Assembly (NCBI RefSeq): GCF_002980625.1
Contig: NZ_PVLR01000016.1
Span: 62,001 to 126,000 of the forward strand
Direction of reading: 5' to 3'
Origin: Malikia spinosa
Lineage (GTDB): Bacteria; Pseudomonadota; Gammaproteobacteria; Burkholderiales; Burkholderiaceae_C
Length of the DNA: 64,000 bases
This document shows positions 30,673 through 38,815 of the stretch, one piece after another. The translations under genes were made by a program, and so were the position numbers. Each line of letters begins with the position of its first letter. The stretch's first letter is position 1. The notes beneath the pieces are model-generated. The model was given only the letters and a program-made list of their open reading frames with translations, was not told the origin of the DNA and ran no database searches.

Positions 30673-31245
30673 TCAGTCAGCCAGGCTGATCGTGAAGGGG
30701 ATGGGGTTGCGCATCGTGTTGGCCACCGGCGAATAGAAGTTCGCGTGCTGCACGATCTCGTCGAGCACTTCGCGCGGCGCGTCGCCCTCCACCAGCACCT
30801 TGACGCGAATGGCCTGGAAACCCATCTCGGACGGCATCTTCTGCAAGGCCCCGCCGGCACCCCAGGCCGCAGGGTTGCCGATGTCGCCTTCCATGAAGAT
30901 CTCCAGCCGGGTCAGCTTGACCTGCTTCCAGGTGGCGACAGCCGTGACACCCACCGCAAGACAGCCACCCAGGCCGGACAGCACGATCTCGCCCGGGGCG
31001 GGAGCGGTGTCCTGCCCGAACAGATGCAGCGGTTCATCGACCACGACCGGCTGGTGATTGCCGACATGGCTGAGCGAGCGGTATTGGCCCTCCATCACGG
31101 TATGTACCTTGTTGGTGCCGCGAGAGCCAGGGTTGTTGCGCCCCTTGTCGGCAAAGGCCATCAGGCCGTCGCGATCGATCGGGCGCAGATAGGCCTTCAC
31201 GGTGGTGGGGGCGGGGGCGGTCGTCGGGGCAGTGGCGATGGACAT
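30673..31245 (-). CDS. OsmC-family protein
   Basis: 190 residues, first gene of the cyanase operon. ATG 31245 (MSIATAPTT) is preceded by an AGGAG Shine-Dalgarno, which decides the start. OsmC features include EIVLSGLGGCLAVGVTAVAT, with the reactive Cys in the GGC position on the central helix, and HANFYSPVANTMRN near the end. A second Cys as in classical OsmC/Ohr peroxidases is not evident, so it may be a thiol/hydrolase-type variant rather than a hydroperoxidase. Function in the operon is unknown; handling of a reactive intermediate is possible. Confidence 0.85.
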   Translation of the reverse strand: MSIATAPTTAPAPTTVKAYLRPIDRDGLMAFADKGRNNPGSRGTNKVHTVMEGQYRSLSHVGNHQPVVVDEPLHLFGQDTAPAPGEIVLSGLGGCLAVGVTAVATWKQVKLTRLEIFMEGDIGNPAAWGAGGALQKMPSEMGFQAIRVKVLVEGDAPREVLDEIVQHANFYSPVANTMRNPIPFTISLAD

Positions 31246-31296
31246 GAAAGCTCCTGAACAAGAAAATGAAGAATGTCTGCTTGGCCATGTCCAATT

Positions 31297-31312
31297 AGCA
31301 ATGAATGTGCCA
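31297..31312 (-). promoter_or_regulatory. Sigma-54 (-24/-12) promoter of the cyanase operon
   Basis: On the minus strand the sequence is TGGCACATTCATTGCT, an exact match to the consensus TGGCAC-N5-TTGCW. It lies 52 bases upstream of the osmC-like start codon, giving a leader of about 40 bases if transcription starts 12 bases after the -12 element. The last gene of the operon encodes a GAFTGA-containing sigma-54 activator. Confidence 0.85.
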
Positions 31313-31418
31313 TCTCGAAAAATCAAGCCAATTATTTCTCAAACCATTGATTTTTAATGACATTCACCTCAACCTCCTGAAGAAATCCATCGAACTAATC
31401 TCAGGCCGGTCATGCTGG

Positions 31419-31433
31419 CAACGACAATCGTTG
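31419..31433. promoter_or_regulatory. Candidate activator-binding inverted repeat (UAS)
   Basis: CAACGACAATCGTTG is a perfect 6-base inverted repeat with 3-base spacer, about 107 bases upstream of the -24 element, the distance usual for NifA/NtrC-type activators. A second, AT-rich repeat (CAATT...AATTG, 31435-31450) lies next to it. Binding is inferred. Confidence 0.45.
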
Positions 31434-31545
31434 ACAATTTGTTTACCAATTGATCTGCCGCCGTCGGATCGCATCAGGCGGCCCCAGTTCGACCGGGTCG
31501 CCGTTTACGATCGAGGCAGAAGCTTCAGTCAAACAGTCGTGCAGG

Positions 31546-32112
31546 ATGTCCGTGCAAAAAAACCCGCTCCTTGTCCGCCTCGCCCAGCAGCTGCGGATCA
31601 AGTGGAAAAGCTACCTGGGCAATCTGGTCCTGCTGCTGCTGGTGTTGACAGGGGTTCAGCTCTGGCAAACCCGCGATGTCACGAGCGGACCGGCACCGGA
31701 GCTGGCGGTCTCGGTGCTCGGTGCGGATGGCAAACTGGTCACGACCACGCTATCGGCATGGCGAGCCCTTCACCCAGCCGAGCCAGTGGCCATTCACTTC
31801 TGGGCCGAGTGGTGTCCGATTTGCCGGACTGAAGAAAACAGCATCACCCGCCTGAGCCGTGACTGGCCCGTCCTGACGGTGGCGATGCAGTCAGGCGGCG
31901 CAGATCAGGTGCGCGCTACCCTGCGCCAGCGCGAATTGCCCTGGCAAGCCGTGATCGACCCCAGTGGCGACATCACTCGGGCCCATGGTTTCCATGCCGT
32001 GCCCAGTTTCCTCGTGGTTGATGCCAAGGGCCAGATCCGCACCCCCGCGGTGGGCTACCAGACTGAAATGGGAATGCGCTTGCGGCTGTGGTGGGTCAAG
32101 CTGACCAGCTAG
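31546..32112 (+). CDS. Membrane-anchored thioredoxin-like protein disulfide oxidoreductase (TlpA/ScsD type)
   Basis: 188 residues. A single membrane anchor (YLGNLVLLLLVLTGVQLW, about 23-40) is followed by a periplasmic thioredoxin fold with the active site HFWAEWCPICRTEENSI (CPIC) and the cis-Pro segment HAVPSFLVVDAKG. TlpA/ScsD-like proteins reduce periplasmic disulfides, typically in cytochrome c maturation or copper tolerance; the partner here is not identified. ATG 31546 (MSVQKNPLL) is preferred; upstream extension lacks a signal. It is divergent from the cyanase operon and shares its regulatory region. Confidence 0.85.
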   Translation: MSVQKNPLLVRLAQQLRIKWKSYLGNLVLLLLVLTGVQLWQTRDVTSGPAPELAVSVLGADGKLVTTTLSAWRALHPAEPVAIHFWAEWCPICRTEENSITRLSRDWPVLTVAMQSGGADQVRATLRQRELPWQAVIDPSGDITRAHGFHAVPSFLVVDAKGQIRTPAVGYQTEMGMRLRLWWVKLTS

Positions 32113-32134
32113 TGGAATCAGCTTGGGCTCAGGC

Positions 32135-32482
32135 TCAGGCCTGTTGCAGCTTGTCCCAGGCTGCGAGCGCCTCGGACGCGTACATCAGCGAGGGGCCTCC
32201 GCCCATGTAGACGCAGACCGTCAGCATCTCCTCGAGCTCGGCCCGGCTGCAGCCCAGCTTGATCAGCGCCTTGACGTGAAAGCCGATGCAGCCCGAGCAA
32301 TGCTGGCTGATGCCGATGGCCAGCGCGATCAGTTCCTTGTGCTTGGCGCTGATCACGCCCTCGGCCATCGAGGCCTGGGCCAGCTTGGCAAAGCCGCCCA
32401 TGGCTTCCGGTTGCGATTTGCGCAACGGGGCCAGGTTCGCGTTGATGTCCTTCATCAGGCCGGCGTGGTCGAAAGTGCTCAT
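32135..32482 (-). CDS. Carboxymuconolactone decarboxylase/AhpD-like protein
   Basis: 115 residues, the usual size. The AhpD signature is present: ELIALAIGISQHCSGCIGFH, with CSGC followed by the conserved His, as in the alkylhydroperoxidase core. AhpD-type proteins form small helical oligomers with a reactive Cys pair and act as reductants or peroxidases. It converges with the thioredoxin-like gene (22 bases between stops) and could serve in the same redox context, though no operon link exists. Confidence 0.9.
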   Translation of the reverse strand: MSTFDHAGLMKDINANLAPLRKSQPEAMGGFAKLAQASMAEGVISAKHKELIALAIGISQHCSGCIGFHVKALIKLGCSRAELEEMLTVCVYMGGGPSLMYASEALAAWDKLQQA

Positions 32483-32778
32483 ATGGATTTCTCTGGTGAT
32501 TGTGGATGAATGAATCTTGGGTTTGACAGAGTCAACAACCTGTCATCACAAGAAGCATGCCAGTCCTTCATCCGAACACCAATCAGTCCAGACTGAAAAA
32601 TATATCTTTCAGATTCAACTACATACCTAAAATTCTCGACGTCAGGCCAGTAGCGGCCGGCAGCAAGACCGATCCCCCCACCGACAAATTGGCAACTCTT
32701 TGTCACACCATTCCGATTGCGTCCTGCGCTACGCTGCCGCCCACTGATCCCCCCTATTTCCAGACCTACCAAGACCCC
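32483..32778. other. Divergent promoter region between AhpD-like gene and LysR gene
   Basis: About 296 bases without a convincing gene. TTGACA at 32523 with following AT-rich sequence (around 32600-32640) is compatible with promoters. A longer version of the LysR frame would extend into it, but lacks family resemblance. Confidence 0.3.
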
Positions 32779-33672
32779 ATGAAAATCGACTTTGATGGCG
32801 TGCAAGCCTTCGTGATGATCGCCGAGCTGGGCGGCTTCAGCAAGGCCGCACAGCAACTGCACATCACGCAGACCGCGCTGACGCGGCGCATCCAGAAGCT
32901 GGAAGCCTATCTGGACCTGAAGCTGCTCGACCGCACGACGCGCCGTGTCGAGCTGACGGCGGTCGGGCGGGAATTCCTGCCCCAGGCCCGCAATATCGTG
33001 CACGACATGACGACTGCGGTCGAGCGCCTGAAGGACATGTCGCAGCGCGCCAAGGGCAACTTCACCCTGGCCTGCATCCCCTCCATGACCTCGCATGTGC
33101 TGCCCGAGGTGATCCGCAGCTACGCGGCCCAGCACCCCGACAACCGCATCCGGCTGCTGGATGGTGCGTCGCACGAAGTGCATGCCGCGGTCCTGAGCGG
33201 TCAAGCCGAACTGGGCATTGCCGTGCAGGGAGAAAAACACCCCGACTTGAGCGAAACGGTGCTGTTCGCCGACCCGCTGGTCTTCATCTGCCGCAGCTCG
33301 CACCCGCTGCAGGCCAGCAAGAGCGTGAGCTGGAACGACATGCGCGACGCCGACCTGATCGGCATCAGCAGCTTCATGGCCACCCGCATCTTCATGGACT
33401 ACCAGTTGGCCAAGCGGGGCATCCGCCTGCATGGCAATTACGAGGTCCAGCACCATGCCACCGCCATGAACCTGGTGGCCGCCGGAGTCGGCAGCGCCAT
33501 CCTGCCGTCCTCCTGCTTCCAGGAAGGTGACCGCCCGGATGTGCGCAAGATTCCGCTGAACCACCCCACGGTCAAGCGCAAGGTGGTGTTGCTAAAGTTG
33601 CGCCGCGGCGGCCTGTCGCCAGCGGCACAGGCGTTTCACGAAGTGCTGCGCGAGCTGTCTGCCCAGCTTTGA
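32779..33672 (+). CDS. tcuR: LysR-family regulator, probably of the tricarballylate locus
   Basis: 297 residues starting MKIDFDGVQAFVMIAELGGF. The HTH is FSKAAQQLHITQTALTRRIQ, then KLEAYLDLKLLDRTTRRVEL, followed by an effector-binding domain (FTLACIPSMTSHVLPEVIR, then LGIAVQGEKHPDLSE). The frame is open 222 bases further upstream but that part does not look like protein. It precedes tcuA by 98 bases in the same direction, matching the TcuR-tcuAB order of known tricarballylate loci; inducer and target are inferred from context only. Confidence 0.82.
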   Translation: MKIDFDGVQAFVMIAELGGFSKAAQQLHITQTALTRRIQKLEAYLDLKLLDRTTRRVELTAVGREFLPQARNIVHDMTTAVERLKDMSQRAKGNFTLACIPSMTSHVLPEVIRSYAAQHPDNRIRLLDGASHEVHAAVLSGQAELGIAVQGEKHPDLSETVLFADPLVFICRSSHPLQASKSVSWNDMRDADLIGISSFMATRIFMDYQLAKRGIRLHGNYEVQHHATAMNLVAAGVGSAILPSSCFQEGDRPDVRKIPLNHPTVKRKVVLLKLRRGGLSPAAQAFHEVLRELSAQL

Positions 33673-33770
33673 TTCTTATGCGTTTATCGCAATAATCAAG
33701 ACTCATGATTCATTTCTCAAAATAATCTCAGCCCTGGAGAATCAGCCTCATATTTTTGGAGGCAGTCTCT

Positions 33771-35195
33771 ATGGGCACCGATGTGCTTGTGATCGGCGGT
33801 GGCAATGCCGCCTTGTGCGCAGCCTTGATGGCTGCCGAAGCGGGGGCCAGCGTGATGTTGCTGGAGGCCGCCCCGCGCGATTGGCGCGGCGGTAATTCGG
33901 CCCACACGCGCAATCTGCGCTGCATGCACGACGCACCACAGGATGTGCTGGTCGACGCCTACCCCGAAGAGGAGTTCTGGCAGGACCTGCTCAAGGTCAC
34001 CGGTGGACTGACCGACGAACACATGGCCCGGCTGACCATCCGCGCCTCGTCGACCTGCCGCAACTGGATGCGCAAGCATGGCGTGCATTTCCAGCCGCCG
34101 CTCTCGGGCGCGCTGCATGTGGCGCGCACCAATGCCTTCTTCATGGGCGGCGGCAAGGCGCTGGTCAACGCCTACTACCGCAGCGCGGAAAAGCTCGGCG
34201 TGCAGATCCGCTACGAGTCGCCGGTGGACCGGCTGGAAATCGAGAACGGTGAGTTCCGCGCCGCCTGGTGCAAGGGCGAGCGCATCAGTGCCAAGGCCTG
34301 CGTGCTGGCAGCCGGCGGCTTCGAGTCCAACCGCGACTGGCTGCGCGAAGCCTGGGGCCAGAACGAGCGTGGCGAATGGCCCTCGGACAACTTCCTGATC
34401 CGCGGCACCGCCTACAACCAGGGCGTGCTGCTGCGCCACATGCTGGAACAGCATCAGGCCGATGGCATTGGCGACCCAACCCAGGCCCACATGGTGGCGA
34501 TCGACGCGCGGGCACCGCTGTATGACGGCGGCATCTGCACCCGGATCGACTGCGTGTCGCTGGGGGTGGTGGTCAACCGCGAGGCGAAACGCTTCTACGA
34601 CGAGGGCGAGGATTTCTGGCCCAAGCGCTACGCCATCTGGGGCCGCCTGGTCGCCCAGCAGCCGGGCCAGGTTGCCTATTCGATCATCGACGCCAAGGCG
34701 ATCGGACGCTTCATGCCGCCGGTGTTCCCGGGCGTCACCGCCAACAGCCTGCCCGAACTGGCAGACAAGCTGGGGCTCGACCGGGCGACCTTCATGCAGA
34801 CGCTCGACCGCTACAACGCCGGCTGTCGCGTCGGCAAGTTCGACCACACCGCACTCGACGACTGCCACACCGAAGGCGTGACCCCGGCCAAGACCCACTG
34901 GGCGCGCCCGATCGACACGGCACCGTTCTACGGCTACGCGCTGCGCCCCGGCGTGACCTTCACCTACCTCGGCTTGAAGGTCGACGACACCAGCGCCGTG
35001 CGCTTTGCCGACCAGCCCAGCCGCAACCTGTTCGTGGCCGGCGAAATGATGGCCGGCAACGTGCTGGGCAAGGGTTACACCGCCGGCGTGGGCATGTCGA
35101 TCGGCACCGCCTTCGGTCGCATCGCGGGTCGCAACGCCGCCTTGGCCGCAGCAGGCAAGCCCGCGCTGGCGGGCGCCGTGAAAGACGAGGTCTGA
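33771..35195 (+). CDS. tcuA: FAD-dependent tricarballylate dehydrogenase TcuA
   Basis: About 474 residues. It begins with an FAD Rossmann fold (DVLVIGGGNAALCAALMAAE), then GGNSAHTRNLRC and PVFPGVTANSLPELADKLG, and ends with FVAGEMMAGNVLGKGYTAG, the pattern of fumarate-reductase-like flavoproteins. TcuA oxidises tricarballylate to cis-aconitate, passing electrons to TcuB. The start ATG 33771 has GGAGG 8 bases upstream; a TTG at 33756 also lies in frame. It is separated from tcuB by 3 bases. Similar enzymes act on other tricarboxylates, so substrate is family-based. Confidence 0.9.
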   Translation: MGTDVLVIGGGNAALCAALMAAEAGASVMLLEAAPRDWRGGNSAHTRNLRCMHDAPQDVLVDAYPEEEFWQDLLKVTGGLTDEHMARLTIRASSTCRNWMRKHGVHFQPPLSGALHVARTNAFFMGGGKALVNAYYRSAEKLGVQIRYESPVDRLEIENGEFRAAWCKGERISAKACVLAAGGFESNRDWLREAWGQNERGEWPSDNFLIRGTAYNQGVLLRHMLEQHQADGIGDPTQAHMVAIDARAPLYDGGICTRIDCVSLGVVVNREAKRFYDEGEDFWPKRYAIWGRLVAQQPGQVAYSIIDAKAIGRFMPPVFPGVTANSLPELADKLGLDRATFMQTLDRYNAGCRVGKFDHTALDDCHTEGVTPAKTHWARPIDTAPFYGYALRPGVTFTYLGLKVDDTSAVRFADQPSRNLFVAGEMMAGNVLGKGYTAGVGMSIGTAFGRIAGRNAALAAAGKPALAGAVKDEV

Positions 35196-35198
35196 ACC

Positions 35199-36380
35199 AT
35201 GCAACAACTGAACTCCTCCCCCCCCAAGGGCCGGGTGATCCCGATCGTGCCCGTGAGCAGCGCCGCCGAGACCGAAGTGGCACGCGCGCTGCAGATCTGC
35301 AACGCCTGCCGCTACTGCGAGGGCTTCTGCGCCGTGTTCCCGGCCATGACGCGCCGGCTCGAATTCGGCCAGGCTGACGTGCATTTCCTGGCCAACCTGT
35401 GCCACAACTGCGGCGCCTGCCTGCACGCCTGCCAGTACGCGCCGCCGCACGAATTCGCCATCAACATCCCCAAGGCCATGGCCGAGGTGCGTGGCCAGAC
35501 CTATGCCGAATATGCCTGGCCGCCGGCGCTGGGCAAGCTCTACCAGCGCAACGGCCTGACGCTGTCGCTGGCCCTGGTGTTCGGCCTGACGCTGTTCCTG
35601 CTGCTGGCCGTGCTGCTGCAAGGCGGTGGCCTGGGCGCCCTCTGGGGCGAACAGCTGCAGGGCAGTTTCTACCAGCTGTTCCCGCACAACCTGCTGGTGG
35701 GCATGTTCGCACCGGTATTCCTGTTCGTGGTGTTCGCCCTGAGCATGGGCGTGCGCCGTTTCTGGTCGGACATCAAGCCGGTCACGAGTGGCGTTGACGT
35801 CAGTCCCCCGGCAGCCGCCGAGGCCACCCACGATGTGCTCAAGCTGAAGTATCTCGACGGCGGTCACGGCGAAGGCTGTCACAACGAGGACGACGCCTAC
35901 ACGCTGCAGCGCCGCCGCTTCCATCACCTGACCTTCTACGGTTTTGCGCTGTGCTTTGCCGCGACCAGCGTCGCCACGCTCTACCACTACCTGTTCGGTT
36001 GGGAAGCGCCCTACGACCTGCCGTCGCTGCCCAAGCTGCTGGGTGCGGTGGGCGGCGTGAGCCTGATGCTGGGCACGGCCGGGCTCTGGCAGCTGAACCG
36101 CAAGCGCCACCCGATGCACGGCGATGCCAAGCAAAAGCCGATGGACCTGGGTTTCATCGCGCTGCTGTTCCTGGTCGCGGCCAGCGGCCTGGCCTTGTGG
36201 CTGGCACGCGCCACACCTGCACTGGCCTTGCTGCTGTGCCTGCACCTGGGTGCCGTGATGGCGCTGTTCGCCACCCTGCCCTACGGCAAGTTCGCCCATG
36301 GGGTATTCCGCACCGCCTCGCTGCTGCGCCACGCGGTGGAGAAGCGCCAGCCCAACCCGATCGGCCTGGGCGCCGACTGA
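35199..36380 (+). CDS. tcuB: Tricarballylate utilisation iron-sulfur membrane protein TcuB
   Basis: 393 residues. The N-terminal part holds two [4Fe-4S] motifs: [16 protein letters not shown] and [16 protein letters not shown]. About six membrane helices follow (from [20 protein letters not shown] onward). A cytoplasmic loop contains [12 protein letters not shown], and the core [20 protein letters not shown] carries His residues that could ligate heme. TcuB reoxidises TcuA and delivers electrons to the quinone pool. Directly downstream of tcuA. Confidence 0.92.
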   Translation: MQQLNSSPPKGRVIPIVPVSSAAETEVARALQICNACRYCEGFCAVFPAMTRRLEFGQADVHFLANLCHNCGACLHACQYAPPHEFAINIPKAMAEVRGQTYAEYAWPPALGKLYQRNGLTLSLALVFGLTLFLLLAVLLQGGGLGALWGEQLQGSFYQLFPHNLLVGMFAPVFLFVVFALSMGVRRFWSDIKPVTSGVDVSPPAAAEATHDVLKLKYLDGGHGEGCHNEDDAYTLQRRRFHHLTFYGFALCFAATSVATLYHYLFGWEAPYDLPSLPKLLGAVGGVSLMLGTAGLWQLNRKRHPMHGDAKQKPMDLGFIALLFLVAASGLALWLARATPALALLLCLHLGAVMALFATLPYGKFAHGVFRTASLLRHAVEKRQPNPIGLGAD

Positions 36381-36413
36381 GCCGATTTTTTCGCGTCAAC
36401 CAAGGAGACAACA

Positions 36414-37397
36414 ATGAACAAACGACATCTGCTGCGCACAGGCGTAGGCACCACCCTCGCGCTGCTGGCCGCTTCCTGGGTGCAAGCCCAGGAATTTCCG
36501 CCCAAGAAGAACGTCACGATCGTGGTCGGCTTTGCCGCTGGCGGCGCGGCGGACGCTGCCGCCCGCCTGATCGGCAAGAAACTGGGTGATCAACTGGCGG
36601 TGCCGGTGATCATCGAGAACAAGCCAGGCGCAGGCGGCAACATCGCGCATCAGTATGTCGCCAAGACCGCCCCGACCGACGGCAGCGTGCTGCTGTTCGG
36701 CTCGGTCGGCCCGCTGGCGATTGCCCCGCACCTGATGAAGCTGCCGTACGACCCGGTCAAGGACCTGGCGCCGATCACGATGGGGGTCAACTTCCCGAAC
36801 GTGCTGGTGGTCAACGCCGACCTGGGCATCAAGACCTTCGCGGACTTCATTGCCTACGCCAGGAAGAACCCGGGCAAGCTGGACTACGCTTCCACCGGCG
36901 CGGGCTCGGCCTCGCACCTGGCCGGCGAGTTGATGGACGACATGGCCAAGATCGACACCGTGCACGTGCCCTACAAGGGCGGCGCGCCCGCCTTGCAGGA
37001 CCTGCTTGGCGGCCGGGTCGCCATGTACTACTCGACCTTGAACACGGCCCAGGCCCATATCGACAACGGCAAGCTGATCCCGCTGGCGTCGACCGGCGCC
37101 CAGCGCCTGCCGCAACTGCCCAAGGTACCGACCATCGCCGAATCGGGCTATCCCGGTTACAGCGCCAGCAACTGGTATGCCTTTGTCGCGTCGTCCAAGG
37201 TGCCGACGCCGCTGCTGGAGCGCTGGAACACCGAGCTGGTCAAGGTGCTCAAGTCGCCGGACGTGGTGGCCGAACTCAACAAGCACGGCATGCCGCCCCA
37301 GCCCGGCACGCGCGAGGCACTGGCCAAGGAAATCGAGCGTGAGTCGATGACCTGGGGCCGCGTGGTGCGCGACCGCAAGATCACGATCAACCAATAA
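36414..37397 (+). CDS. TctC/Bug-family tripartite tricarboxylate transporter binding protein
   Basis: 327 residues. The signal peptide MNKRHLLRTGVGTTLALLAA plus SWVQAQ precedes a Bug fold: NVTIVVGFAAGGAADAAARL (the GG-rich ligand loop), VIIENKPGAGGNIAHQYVAK and STGAGSASHLAGEL. Bug proteins bind carboxylates in the periplasm. No TctA/TctB membrane partners are encoded in this window, so it is an orphan receptor; it may work with a transporter elsewhere or with a signalling system. Preceded by AAGGAGA, 33 bases after tcuB, so co-transcribed with the tcu genes. Confidence 0.92.
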   Translation: MNKRHLLRTGVGTTLALLAASWVQAQEFPPKKNVTIVVGFAAGGAADAAARLIGKKLGDQLAVPVIIENKPGAGGNIAHQYVAKTAPTDGSVLLFGSVGPLAIAPHLMKLPYDPVKDLAPITMGVNFPNVLVVNADLGIKTFADFIAYARKNPGKLDYASTGAGSASHLAGELMDDMAKIDTVHVPYKGGAPALQDLLGGRVAMYYSTLNTAQAHIDNGKLIPLASTGAQRLPQLPKVPTIAESGYPGYSASNWYAFVASSKVPTPLLERWNTELVKVLKSPDVVAELNKHGMPPQPGTREALAKEIERESMTWGRVVRDRKITINQ

Positions 37398-37430
37398 CCC
37401 AACAAGACAATCGGTACAGAGGAGACAGAC

Positions 37431-38237
37431 ATGAAATTCTTCCAATCCATCACCCGCCGCGCCCTGGGCGGAATGCTGCTGGCCGTACTGGTCAGCCAAT
37501 CGGCGCTGGCGGCCGAGATCCGGGTCGTCACCTCGGGTGCCTTCACCGAAGCCTACAAGCAGCTGGTGCCGATCTTCGAGGAGGCCTCGGGGCACAAGGT
37601 CATCAGTTCCTATGGCGCGTCGATCGGCAACGCCCCGGACTCGATCCCGAGCCGCTTTGCGCGCGGCGAGAAGTTCGATCTGGTCATCCTGTCCGAAGGC
37701 GGGCTGGAAGCCTTGATGAGTGCGGGCAAGCTGGTGCCGGGCTCGCGCGTGGATGTCGTGCGCTCGCAGATCGGGGCTGCCGTGCGCAAGGGCACGCCCA
37801 AGCCGGACATCAGCACGGTCGAAGCGCTCAAGCAGACCCTGCTGGAGGCGAAATCCGTCGCCTACTCGGCCAGCGCCAGCGGCACCTACCTGTCGAGCGA
37901 GCTGTTCCCCAAGCTCGGGGTGCAGGACCGGCTGGCCCAGACCGGGAAGAAGATCTACAGCGAGCGGGTCGGCGCCGTGGTGGCGCGCGGCGACGCCGAG
38001 ATCGGCTTCCAGCAGGTCAGTGAACTGATCTATTTCAAGGAGCTGGATTTCATCGGCACCCTGCCTGCTGCCGTGCAGCAGACCATCTTCTTTTCTGCCG
38101 GCATGGTGGAAGGTGCCCAGGAACCGCAGGCCGCGCGCCATCTGCTGACCTTCCTGACCTCGCCGGCAGTGGCCAACATCGTGCGCGCCACCGGTCTGGA
38201 CCCCGTCAACCACCGCGCCGCGCTCACCTCCAAGTGA
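37431..38237 (+). CDS. ModA-superfamily periplasmic binding protein
   Basis: 268 residues. MKFFQSITRRALGGMLLAVL then VSQSALAAE is a signal peptide. The fold pattern is of molybdate/extracytoplasmic binding proteins: IRVVTSGAFTEAYKQLVPIF, then FARGEKFDLVILSEGGLEAL, AYSASASGTYLSSELFPKLG and AEIGFQQVSEL. These orphan ModA-like proteins, often next to tricarboxylate genes, probably bind an organic anion rather than molybdate; that is inference. It is 33 bases after the Bug gene, with a similar GAGGAGA ribosome-binding site, and its stop overlaps the chromate transporter start. Confidence 0.87.
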   Translation: MKFFQSITRRALGGMLLAVLVSQSALAAEIRVVTSGAFTEAYKQLVPIFEEASGHKVISSYGASIGNAPDSIPSRFARGEKFDLVILSEGGLEALMSAGKLVPGSRVDVVRSQIGAAVRKGTPKPDISTVEALKQTLLEAKSVAYSASASGTYLSSELFPKLGVQDRLAQTGKKIYSERVGAVVARGDAEIGFQQVSELIYFKELDFIGTLPAAVQQTIFFSAGMVEGAQEPQAARHLLTFLTSPAVANIVRATGLDPVNHRAALTSK

Positions 38238-38815
38238 TGAAAGCGCCAGCTGCGCCCACACCGGCCCATCTGGGCGAGCTGTTCTGGGCCTTTTCCTGGT
38301 TGTCGCTGCAAGGCTTTGGCGGGGTGCTGGCAGTGGTACACCGGGAACTGGTGGAAAAGCGCGGCTGGCTGACGCCAGAGGGTTTTCTGGAGGACTGGGC
38401 CATCGCGCAGGTGATGCCCGGCCCGAACGTGTGCAATCTGGCGCTGATGTTCGGCGATCGCCATTTTGGCTGGCGCGGGGCCATCACGGCGCTGGCGGGA
38501 CTGCTGGCACTGCCGCTGCTGCTGCTGCTGAGCCTGGGCGCCCTGATGGGCCAGTTGACGGACCAGGCCGCCGTTGCGGGTGGCTTGCGCGGCATGGGTG
38601 CCGTCGCTGCCGGCCTGATTGCAGGCTCGGCCTTGAAACTGCTGCTTGGCCTGCGGCAGCATGCGCTGGGTTTTCCCCTGGTCCTGCTGCTGGCGAGCGC
38701 CGCCTTCGCAGGCGTGGTGTGGCTGCACCTGGCGCTGCACCTGATCGTGCTGGGCCTGGGCGGGCTGGCCTGCGGCCTGACCTGGTGGTTGCTGCGCCGG
38801 AGAGTCGCTCAATGA
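38237..38815 (+). CDS. chrA: Chromate transporter, first half (short CHR protein)
   Basis: 192 residues with about six hydrophobic segments. The CHR domain signature is FSWLSLQGFGGVLAVVHREL and AIAQVMPGPNVCNLALMFGD, the latter corresponding to the conserved PGP(A/N) motif. ATG 38237 overlaps the TGA of the preceding gene; GTG 38234 is also in frame. Together with the next gene it makes a bipartite chromate exporter of the short-chain type. Confidence 0.88.
   Translation: MKAPAAPTPAHLGELFWAFSWLSLQGFGGVLAVVHRELVEKRGWLTPEGFLEDWAIAQVMPGPNVCNLALMFGDRHFGWRGAITALAGLLALPLLLLLSLGALMGQLTDQAAVAGGLRGMGAVAAGLIAGSALKLLLGLRQHALGFPLVLLLASAAFAGVVWLHLALHLIVLGLGGLACGLTWWLLRRRVAQ

Noticed and set aside
32557-32778. 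N-terminal extension of the second LysR protein
   Set aside because: The 74 upstream codons lack similarity to LysR proteins; the HTH starts directly after ATG 32779.
33717-36332. 871-codon minus-strand frame across tcuA/tcuB
   Set aside because: Runs through two genes with clear FAD and 4Fe-4S motifs on the other strand; its translation has no family features.
36396-38261. Long minus-strand frame across the two binding-protein genes
   Set aside because: Spans two genes with signal peptides on the plus strand; no motif of its own.
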